From: Deltaproteobacteria bacterium
GTDB taxonomy: Bacteria; Desulfobacterota; Desulfarculia; Desulfarculales; Desulfarculaceae
DNA length: 64,000 nt
NCBI GenBank assembly: GCA_020444165.1
Contig: JAHLLK010000011.1
Location: 47,339 to 111,338, forward strand
Direction: 5' to 3'
Shown: one piece after another, positions 42,597-49,213 of the stretch
Position numbering within the stretch: position 1 is the first letter of the stretch
Layout: each line of letters begins with the position of its first letter
The notes under the pieces: generated by a model
Databases searched by the model: none
Told to the model about the DNA's origin: nothing
Seen by the model: the letters and a program-made list of their open reading frames with translations, nothing else
Position numbers and translations under genes: made by a program

Positions 42597-43484
42597 TCAG
42601 GAGCGGCGGCCAGGCTCTTCCAGGTTGAAGAGGAGATCATTCTCCAGATAGGTCTGCTCCAGAGCCAACTGGTGCTGGCGTAGCGCTTCGCCGCCCTGGT
42701 CCACCAGTCCGCCTATCAAGCAGTTTATCAGACATATCAATGAGTTGGGGCTGCCCACCACCGGGATGTGCCGGCAGGGGGCCACCAGGGAATGGCTGGC
42801 GAACTGGTTCAGGGGGCAGAGGCTGCTGTCCGAGATCACCAACAGCTCCAGGCCCAACCGGCGGGTGAGCCGGGCCAGGCGCAGCAGCTCGTTGGGGTAC
42901 CGGGATGTCGCCACGATCACCACCAGGCTGCCGGCCGGGGCCAGGCTCAGGGTGTCGATGGCCGTGGTGTCGCTGCCGGCCAGGGTGTGCACCTCGGGCC
43001 GCAGGCGGGACAGCGCCCAGCCCAGGTAGTAGGCCAGGGCATAGGAGAGCCGGGAACCCACCAGGTAAAGCCGCGGCGCCTGGGCCAGACGCGCCACCGC
43101 CGCGGCCACCGCCTGGGGGTCCAGGGTCTCGGCCAGGCGGTGCAGGTTGGCAATTTCGTTGAAGATATCCCGCCGGATGCGGTCCGCGCCCGGCCCGCCC
43201 CGCTGGGAGAGCTCCACCCGGTCCACCAGGGTGAGGTCCCGGTCCAGGTGGTCGCGCAAGGCCTGGATGAAATCCCCGTAGCCGGCAAACCCCAGTTGGC
43301 CCACGAAGCGCACCACCGTGGACTCGCTGACCCCGCACTCGGCCGCCAGGCCCCGGGTGCGCAGGAACACGGCCTGGCGCGGGTTTTGCACTACGAAGTC
43401 GGCCAGTTGCCGCCCCTTGGGGGTCAGGGAGGGCTTCAGGTTGGCGATGCGTTCCATCAGACCGGGTTCCGGCGGGGTTTCCAT
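42597..43484 (-). CDS. RpiR-family transcriptional regulator (HTH + SIS)
   Basis: A 295-residue RpiR-type regulator: an N-terminal HTH_6 domain (LTPKGRQLADFVVQNPRQAVFL, CGVSESTVVRFVGQLGFAGYGDF) and a C-terminal SIS phosphosugar-fold domain (RLYLVGSRLSYALAYYLG, GSLVVIVATSRYPNELLRLARL). It sits between the divergent mgs-gmaS and mgd operons and probably controls them. RpiR proteins usually sense phosphorylated sugars, so its use beside methylamine genes is noteworthy. The ATG at 43484 was preferred to a TTG at 43562, whose extra 26 residues are not family-like. Confidence 0.85.
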   Translation of the reverse strand: METPPEPGLMERIANLKPSLTPKGRQLADFVVQNPRQAVFLRTRGLAAECGVSESTVVRFVGQLGFAGYGDFIQALRDHLDRDLTLVDRVELSQRGGPGADRIRRDIFNEIANLHRLAETLDPQAVAAAVARLAQAPRLYLVGSRLSYALAYYLGWALSRLRPEVHTLAGSDTTAIDTLSLAPAGSLVVIVATSRYPNELLRLARLTRRLGLELLVISDSSLCPLNQFASHSLVAPCRHIPVVGSPNSLICLINCLIGGLVDQGGEALRQHQLALEQTYLENDLLFNLEEPGRRS

Positions 43485-43801
43485 GCGATCCACCCAGGCA
43501 AGAGTGCGGTTCTGGCGGCCTGTCACCGCCGGTAAAGGGAATCTTGCCACAAAAATAGTCAACTGACAAGCGCTCTTGGGGCGGTTGACGGCCGGCCAAC
43601 GGATGGGGCGACACTAATCGTGGCAGAAATTAAGCATCTAGTAACAGACACATAACACAAATGAAGCGCTTGAGAAGGAAAATTGGGGCGCGGAGTCCTG
43701 CGAGATATTGACAGATTTTGTTTCAATTGCTAAGTCTTGTTCCATCATGCGGGCGCGTCCCGCCCTTCACCCGCCCTCGGGGCACGGGAGGCAGAGGAAC
43801 C
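43485..43801. promoter_or_regulatory. divergent control region between rpiR and mgdA
   Basis: A 317-base AT-rich region. CAAGCGCT (43567-43574) and AAGCGCTTG (43664-43672) are mirror copies of an AAGCGCTT palindrome 97 bp apart, candidate regulator sites. TTGACA at 43708-43713 could be the -35 of mgdA, but the -10 at 17 bp (TAAGTC) is poor. TGGCAG-N5-AAGCA at 43621-43636 has the GG/GC spacing of sigma-54 promoters but weak identity. GAGGAA precedes the mgdA ATG. Confidence 0.45.
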
Positions 43802-45019
43802 ATGTTCGGGGCAACCAAACGACTTTGGGGGGAGAAACCCTTCAAGTCCCACTACCAGGTGGTCATCATCGGCGGAGGCATCCACGGCCTGGCCGCCGCC
43901 TACTTCCTGGCCAAGGAGCACGGCCTTACCGACGTGGCGGTGTTGGAACGCCGCTACGTGGGCTACGGCGGCTCGGGCCGCAACACCGCCATCGTGCGGG
44001 CCAACCAAAGAAGCCAGGCCAACGTCCGCCTCTACAATGAAGGCTTGAACCTCTGGTGGCGGCTCATGGACGAACTGGACTTCAACATGATGTTCTGGAA
44101 CTCGGGCAACCTGAACCTGGCCCACTCCGAGGCGGCCATGGGCGCGCTTCGGCTCCAGGTCTCCACCGCCCAGTTCTGCGGGGTGAAAAGCGAGCTGTTG
44201 GACCGCCAGCAGTGCAAGGAGCTGATCCCGGCCCTGGATATCACGGACCGCCTCACCTATCCCATCCACGGCGGCATGTACCACCCGCCGGGCGGCACGC
44301 TCAGGCACGACGCCGTGGCCTGGGGCCTGGCCAAGGGCGCGGCCCAGGCTGGCGCGGCCATCCACCAGCTCACCGAGGTCACCGACCTGGTGCTGGAGCG
44401 GGGCCGGGTGGCCAAGGTGCGCACCAACCGGGGCGACATCGGGGCCGAGCGGGTGTTGGTGGCCGCGGGCGGCTACAGCGTGCAGCTGGCCGGGATGCTG
44501 GGCATCAAGCTCCCCATTCATCCGCTCACCATCCAGGCCATGGTCACCCAGCCCCTGAAGCCCTTCCTGCACCACGTGGTGTCGTCCGGGGCCTACCACT
44601 CCTACGCCAACCAGACCCTGAAGGGCGAGGTGGCCACCGGCGCCCACATGGACGCCGAGCCCAACTTCACCACCAACCCCACGGCCATCTACTTCAAGCA
44701 CCAGGCCGAGGCCATGACCGAGATGCTGCCCTGCCTGAAGGGCGTGAAGTTCATGCGCATCTGGGCCGGCCTGGCCGACATGACCAGCGACATGGCCCCC
44801 ATCATGGAGGGCAACTGGCCGGTGGAGGGCCTGTACCTGGACTGCGGCTGGGGCTACTTCGGCTTCAAGTCCGGGCCCATCGCCGGCAAGTACATGGCCG
44901 AGTACGTGGCCCGCCAGACCTGTCCGGACGTGCTCCGGCCCTTTACCGTGCAGCGCTTCTACCAGGGACGCCCCATGGGCGAGACCGCCGCGGCCATCAA
45001 CTACGGGCCCTGGAACTAA
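43802..45019 (+). CDS. mgdA: N-methylglutamate dehydrogenase subunit A (sarcosine oxidase beta-type flavoprotein)
   Basis: A 405-residue FAD-dependent amine oxidoreductase (DAO family) of the SoxB type. The dinucleotide fold is YQVVIIGGGIHGLAAAYFLA, followed by GGSGRNTAIVRANQR, WNSGNLNLAHS and the C-terminal GLYLDCGWGYFGFKSGPIAG. RHDAVAWG with His169 corresponds to the region that carries the covalently bound FMN in heterotetrameric sarcosine oxidases (established for that family; conservation here is my reading). It would oxidise N-methylglutamate. It opens a four-gene operon whose order (beta, delta, alpha, gamma) is that of soxBDAG/mgdABCD. ATG at 43802 follows GAGGAAC. Confidence 0.85.
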   Translation: MFGATKRLWGEKPFKSHYQVVIIGGGIHGLAAAYFLAKEHGLTDVAVLERRYVGYGGSGRNTAIVRANQRSQANVRLYNEGLNLWWRLMDELDFNMMFWNSGNLNLAHSEAAMGALRLQVSTAQFCGVKSELLDRQQCKELIPALDITDRLTYPIHGGMYHPPGGTLRHDAVAWGLAKGAAQAGAAIHQLTEVTDLVLERGRVAKVRTNRGDIGAERVLVAAGGYSVQLAGMLGIKLPIHPLTIQAMVTQPLKPFLHHVVSSGAYHSYANQTLKGEVATGAHMDAEPNFTTNPTAIYFKHQAEAMTEMLPCLKGVKFMRIWAGLADMTSDMAPIMEGNWPVEGLYLDCGWGYFGFKSGPIAGKYMAEYVARQTCPDVLRPFTVQRFYQGRPMGETAAAINYGPWN

Positions 45020-45029
45020 TCCAGATGTT

Positions 45030-45176
45030 GAAAAAGTCCATCCTTGGCCTTTTTCGCCCAAATATGGCAAAAGCGTGGTTTTGCCATATTTCTAAAATTG
45101 CTTGCTTTTTCAAAGCCGCGCAATTTGGCGCGCCAGCTATGGCGCGCCTAACAGGCTGTTGGGAAACAGCCTGTTA
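45030..45176 (+). repeat. multi-hairpin intergenic element, copy R4, inside the mgd operon
   Basis: Fills the 170-base gap between mgdA and mgdB. Stems: GAAAAAG (45030-45036)/CTTTTTC (45049-45055), 45060-45072/45079-45091 (AAATATGGCAAAA, loop GCGTGG, perfect 13 bp), 45127-45135/45140-45148 (GGCGCGCCA), and 45149-45160/45165-45176 (TAACAGGCTGTT, perfect 12 bp). The last stem ends exactly where the mgdB ribosome-binding site AGGAGGA begins. Confidence 0.88.
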
Positions 45177-45189
45177 GGAGGACCATCCC

Positions 45190-45450
45190 ATGTCCTACAC
45201 CATCACCTGCCCCATCTGCGGCAAGCGCGACCAGGGCGAGTTCGCCTTTGGCAACGAGGAACGGGGCCCGGCCCCGGCCCAGAAGGGGCTCACGGCCGTG
45301 GACCACGCCGAATACGTGCATTTCCGCCGGAACAACCCCGGCCCCCAGAAAGAGTGGTGGTGCCACCGCTCCGGCTGCGGGGTCTGGTTCACCACCTGGC
45401 GGGACACCCTGACCAACCGCGAAGTGCCTGACCCGGAGAGTGCGTCATGA
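45190..45450 (+). CDS. mgdB: N-methylglutamate dehydrogenase subunit B (sarcosine oxidase delta-type, zinc)
   Basis: An 86-residue SoxD-like subunit. Cys7 and Cys10 (TCPICGKRD) and two cysteines in EWWCHRSGCGVWF match the zinc site of heterotetrameric sarcosine oxidase delta subunits; WFTTWRDTLTN is the family's C-terminal motif. It is structural. AGGAGGA precedes the ATG, and the stop overlaps mgdC. Confidence 0.88.
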   Translation: MSYTITCPICGKRDQGEFAFGNEERGPAPAQKGLTAVDHAEYVHFRRNNPGPQKEWWCHRSGCGVWFTTWRDTLTNREVPDPESAS

Positions 45451-48380
45451 ACCGTTTGGCCGCAATGCCCACCAACCACCTGGAGCGGGGCCGGAGCCTG
45501 GGCTTCACCTACCGGGGCCAGGCCTATAGCGGCCTGGCCGGCGACACCGTGGCCACCGCCCTGTTCGCCGCCGGGGTGCGGGTCTTTGGCAGCTCCCTGA
45601 AATATCACCGCCCCCGGGGCCTCTACAGCCTGGACGGCGAGACCGCCAACACTCTGGTCAACGTGGACGGCGAGCCTAACGTGCGGGCCGAGACCACGCC
45701 GTTGACCGAGGGCATGCGGGTGGAGCCCCAGAACGTCAAGGGCTCGCCCGAGAAGGACCGCTGGCGGTTTTTGGACCGGCTGTCCCCCTTCATGTCCGCC
45801 GGCTTCTATTACAAGATGGGCCACCGGCCCAAGAAGATCTGGCCCTTGGTCGTGCAGCGCATCCGGGCCATGGCCGGCCTGGGCGAGGTGGACCTCTCCC
45901 GGGAGTTCGACGCTTCGGGCATAGAAGAACTGTACCTGCATGCCGAGGTGTGCGTGTTGGGCGGCGGCCCGGCCGGGCTCTCGGCGGCCTTGGCCGCGGC
46001 GGAGGCCGGGCTCCGGGTGGTGCTGTTGGAGGGCCGGCCCTGGCTGGGCGGGTTCTATGACTGGCGCACCGCCCCGGGCCCGGATGGCCGGCCGCTTTAT
46101 GAGCGGGCCGCCGACCTGGCCGCCCAGGCCGCGGCCCTCCCCAACCTGCGCATCTTCCTCTCCGCCCCGGTCATGGGCCTGTGGGGCGACAACCTGGCCA
46201 CCGCCTGTCAGGTGGGCGGGCCGGAGGCCGGTTTCCGTTACCGCTACCTGGAGGTGCGGGCCCACAGCGTGGTGGCGGCCCTGGGCGCCCTGGAGCGGCC
46301 CCTGGTGTTCCGGCACAACGACCGCCCCGGGGTGATGCAGCCCCTGGCCGCCCAGCGCCTGGCCCACACCTGGGGCCTGGCTCCGGGCCGGCGGGCCGTG
46401 TTCAGCGTGGTCAGCGACCTGGGCCTGGAGGCGGCCGTGGACCTGGCCGCCCTGGGGGTGGAGATCGCCGGCCTGGCCGACGCCCGGCCCGCCGGCGGCG
46501 ACCCGGAGCTGGTGGCCCGGCTGAAGGAACTGGGCGTGTACTACTGCCCCGGGGCCGCGGTGAGCGCGGCCCACGGCAAAAAGGGCGTGGAAGCGGCCAC
46601 CCTCACCCCGCTCAGCGGCGGCAAGGGCGAGAAGCTGGCCTGCGACCTGATCGCCGCGGCGGCCGGTTTCACCCCCCAGGCCGGACCCCTGGTGCAGGCC
46701 GGAGCGCGGCCAATGTACGACCCGGCCACCAGCGCCTTCCTGGCCCGGGACCTGCCGCCCCGGGTGCACGCGGCCGGCCGGGTGCTGGGGCTGAACGACC
46801 CCCCGGCCCTGGAGGCCTCGGGCCGCAGCGCCGGCTTGGCCGCCGCGGCCGACTGCGGGGCCGACACGGGGGCCGCCCTGGCCGCGGCCCGGGACGAGCT
46901 GGCCAGCCTGACCCCGCCGGCCCCGGCTCCCAAGCTGGCCTTTGCCCCGGGCCTGGGCAAGGGGGACAAGGCCTTCATCTGCTACGACGAGGACGGCACC
47001 CTGAAGACCGCGCGGCAGTGCGTGGCCCAGGGCTTTGACCAGCCCGAGCTGGCCAAGCGCTTCGGCGGCTTCGGCCTGGGCCCGGGCCAGGGCGGCGCGC
47101 CGGGCCACAACCTGCCCTTGGCCCTGGCCGAGATCCGGGGGGTGGACCCCAGCCAGCTGGCCCCCACCACCCAGCGCCCGCCCCTGTCGCCGCCCCTCTT
47201 GGGCGTGTTGGCCGGGCCGGGGCACGACGTGTACAAGGAGACCCCCCTCACCGCGGCCCAGGCCGCGGCCGGGGCCATCTTCCGGCGGGTGGGGGTGTGG
47301 AAACGGGCCCGCTACTTCTCCCCGGACCTCACCTGCCGCGAGGAGATCGCCAACGTGCGCAATGGCGTCGGCCTCATCGACGTGTCCACCCTGGGCAAGT
47401 TCCGCCTGCACGGCCCCGACGCGCTAAAGGCCCTGCAGCGGGTGTACATCAGCGACATGAGCAAAACCAAGCCGGGCCGGCTGAAGTACGCGGCCATGCT
47501 GAACGGCGACGGCAACCTGGTGGACGACGGGGTGCTCACCCCGGTGGGCGAGAACGACTATTACTTCACCGCCTCCACCGCCCGGGCCGGGGTCACCGCG
47601 GAGTGGTTCCGCTACCACACCCGTTACGAGGGCTGGGACTTCCATTTGGTGAACCTCACCGACGCCCTGGGCGCGGTGAACCTGGCCGGGCCCCTGGCCC
47701 GCCAGGTGCTGGCCAAGGTCACCGACGCCGACGTGTCGGCCGCGGCCTTCCCCTACATGGCCTTTCGAGAGATCACCCTGACCGGCGGGGTGCCGGCCCG
47801 GGCGCTCAGGGTGGGCTTCGTGGGGGAATTGTCCTACGAGCTGCACGTGCCGGCCGCGGCCGCGGCCTACGTGTGGGACCTCCTGATGGAAGCCGGGGCG
47901 GAATTCGGCATCAAGCCCTTTGGCCTGGAGGCCCAGTTCGTGCTGCGGCTCGAAAAGGGCCACGTGATCATCGGCCAGGAGAGCGAGGGCCGCACCAACC
48001 TGTTGGACCTGGGCCTGGGGTTCCTGTGGGACCGCCACGACCTGGCCTCCGGCAAGATCGGGGCGCCGTCCTTGCGTTTCCAGGAGCACCAGGCCGGCCG
48101 CCTGAAGCTCACGGGCTTCACCCTGGACCCGGGCGAGGAAGCCCCGGGCGACGGCGCGGTGCTCTACGCCGGCCGGGACATCATCGGCCACGTCTGCACC
48201 ATCCGCCACAGCCACGCCCTGGGAGCCACCATCGGCCTGGCCCTGGTGCAGGAGCCGTGGGCCCGGCCGGGCGGCAAGCTGAACATCTTCCAGAACGACG
48301 GCGGCAAGGAGCTGCGCAGCGTGGCCACGGTCACCCCCGCGCCGTTCTACGACCCGGCCGGCGAACGCCAGAAAATGTGA
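45447..48380 (+). CDS. mgdC: N-methylglutamate dehydrogenase subunit C (sarcosine oxidase alpha-type)
   Basis: A 977-residue SoxA-type subunit, the usual length. Residues about 15-90 form the cysteine-less ferredoxin-like domain (GDTVATALFAAGV, SSLKYHRPRGLY), about 165-500 a nucleotide-binding flavoprotein-disulfide-reductase fold (VLGGGPAGLSAALAAAEAG, 170-188), a linker domain with FICYDEDGT follows, and about 590-960 is an aminomethyltransferase (GCV_T) folate-binding domain (IANVRNGVGLIDVSTLGKF, VGFVGELSYELHV, EKGHVIIGQESEG). The latter accepts the methyl-derived formaldehyde as methylene-tetrahydrofolate. ATGA overlap with mgdB. Confidence 0.87.
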   Translation: MNRLAAMPTNHLERGRSLGFTYRGQAYSGLAGDTVATALFAAGVRVFGSSLKYHRPRGLYSLDGETANTLVNVDGEPNVRAETTPLTEGMRVEPQNVKGSPEKDRWRFLDRLSPFMSAGFYYKMGHRPKKIWPLVVQRIRAMAGLGEVDLSREFDASGIEELYLHAEVCVLGGGPAGLSAALAAAEAGLRVVLLEGRPWLGGFYDWRTAPGPDGRPLYERAADLAAQAAALPNLRIFLSAPVMGLWGDNLATACQVGGPEAGFRYRYLEVRAHSVVAALGALERPLVFRHNDRPGVMQPLAAQRLAHTWGLAPGRRAVFSVVSDLGLEAAVDLAALGVEIAGLADARPAGGDPELVARLKELGVYYCPGAAVSAAHGKKGVEAATLTPLSGGKGEKLACDLIAAAAGFTPQAGPLVQAGARPMYDPATSAFLARDLPPRVHAAGRVLGLNDPPALEASGRSAGLAAAADCGADTGAALAAARDELASLTPPAPAPKLAFAPGLGKGDKAFICYDEDGTLKTARQCVAQGFDQPELAKRFGGFGLGPGQGGAPGHNLPLALAEIRGVDPSQLAPTTQRPPLSPPLLGVLAGPGHDVYKETPLTAAQAAAGAIFRRVGVWKRARYFSPDLTCREEIANVRNGVGLIDVSTLGKFRLHGPDALKALQRVYISDMSKTKPGRLKYAAMLNGDGNLVDDGVLTPVGENDYYFTASTARAGVTAEWFRYHTRYEGWDFHLVNLTDALGAVNLAGPLARQVLAKVTDADVSAAAFPYMAFREITLTGGVPARALRVGFVGELSYELHVPAAAAAYVWDLLMEAGAEFGIKPFGLEAQFVLRLEKGHVIIGQESEGRTNLLDLGLGFLWDRHDLASGKIGAPSLRFQEHQAGRLKLTGFTLDPGEEAPGDGAVLYAGRDIIGHVCTIRHSHALGATIGLALVQEPWARPGGKLNIFQNDGGKELRSVATVTPAPFYDPAGERQKM

Positions 48381-48394
48381 AGGGAGTAGGCGCC

Positions 48395-49018
48395 ATGCCT
48401 GAATATATCCGCAAATCCCCGGTGGAGATGCCGCTCACCCCGGCTAGCCGCGAGCGCAAGAATGGTTGGGACGTGGTCCTGGCCTATGAGGGCCAGGGCG
48501 AGGGGCCCTGGCTGGTGGACCTCTCCCACCTGACCAAGTACGACGTGCAGGACCGGGACCTTGCCCGCCTGTCCCCCTGGGGCCGGGCCATCCCGGCCCA
48601 GCCGGGCCAGACCCTCTGGGAGGAGGGGCTCGTCATCAACCGCCAGAACCGGACCCAGGCCAGCGTGTGGCTCCTGGGGCCGGAGGAACTGCCCCCGCCC
48701 GCGGACCCGGCCTTTACCGAGACCACCGACGGGCTGTGCCTCCTGGCCCTCACCGGCCGCGGGGTGCTGGCGCTCACCGAGCGCCTCACCCGCCTGGACC
48801 TGGCCGCCCCGGGCCTGGCCTGGCCCCGGGTCTTGCAGGGCCCGGCCGCCCACGTGCCCTGCCAGGTGGTGCCGCTGGCCCGCGAAGGCGACACGGCCAC
48901 GGTGCTCCTGGCCTTTTCCCGGGGCTATGGCCGCACCCTCACGGAGGCGGTCCTGGCCACCGGGGCCGGCCTGGGGCTCACCCCGGGCGGCTGGGAGGTG
49001 CTGCCCTTCGCCGCCTGA
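48395..49018 (+). CDS. mgdD: N-methylglutamate dehydrogenase subunit D (sarcosine oxidase gamma-type)
   Basis: A 207-residue SoxG-like subunit with low-complexity-free sequence: RKSPVEMPLTPASRERKNGW at the start, VDLSHLTKYDVQ, RTQASVWLLGPEELP and CQVVPLAREGD. Gamma subunits are poorly conserved and resemble a small GcvT-like fold; identification relies on position after the alpha-type gene. AGGGAG lies before the ATG at 48395. It is the last gene before a terminator. Confidence 0.78.
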   Translation: MPEYIRKSPVEMPLTPASRERKNGWDVVLAYEGQGEGPWLVDLSHLTKYDVQDRDLARLSPWGRAIPAQPGQTLWEEGLVINRQNRTQASVWLLGPEELPPPADPAFTETTDGLCLLALTGRGVLALTERLTRLDLAAPGLAWPRVLQGPAAHVPCQVVPLAREGDTATVLLAFSRGYGRTLTEAVLATGAGLGLTPGGWEVLPFAA

Positions 49019-49052
49019 GGCGCCGGCTCGTTTGGCTGAACCCAAGAACCCC

Positions 49053-49088
49053 ACGCGGAGGCCGCCCCCGGGCCTCCGCGTTCCTTTT
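49053..49088 (+). terminator. Rho-independent terminator of the mgd operon
   Basis: A perfect 11-bp stem ACGCGGAGGCC / GGCCTCCGCGT (49053-49063, 49071-49081) with a 7-nt loop, followed by TCCTTTT, 35 nt after the mgdD stop. Confidence 0.85.
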
Positions 49089-49213
49089 AGGGTCTAGGTC
49101 AGCCGGAGGGCAGGGACGTCCGGGCCGGTTTGGCTTCCCCCGGCCCGGTTTTGGTCTAGAATAGGCGGAAGCACCCGCGTGGAACTCCGGGCAATCCTGG
49201 CGAAAAGGTAACC

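Noticed and set aside
43802..49018. Plain sarcosine oxidase operon (soxBDAG)
   Set aside because: The subunits fit, but the divergent gmaS-mgs operon and absence of glyA/purU-type sarcosine genes favour NMG dehydrogenase. Phylogeny would decide.
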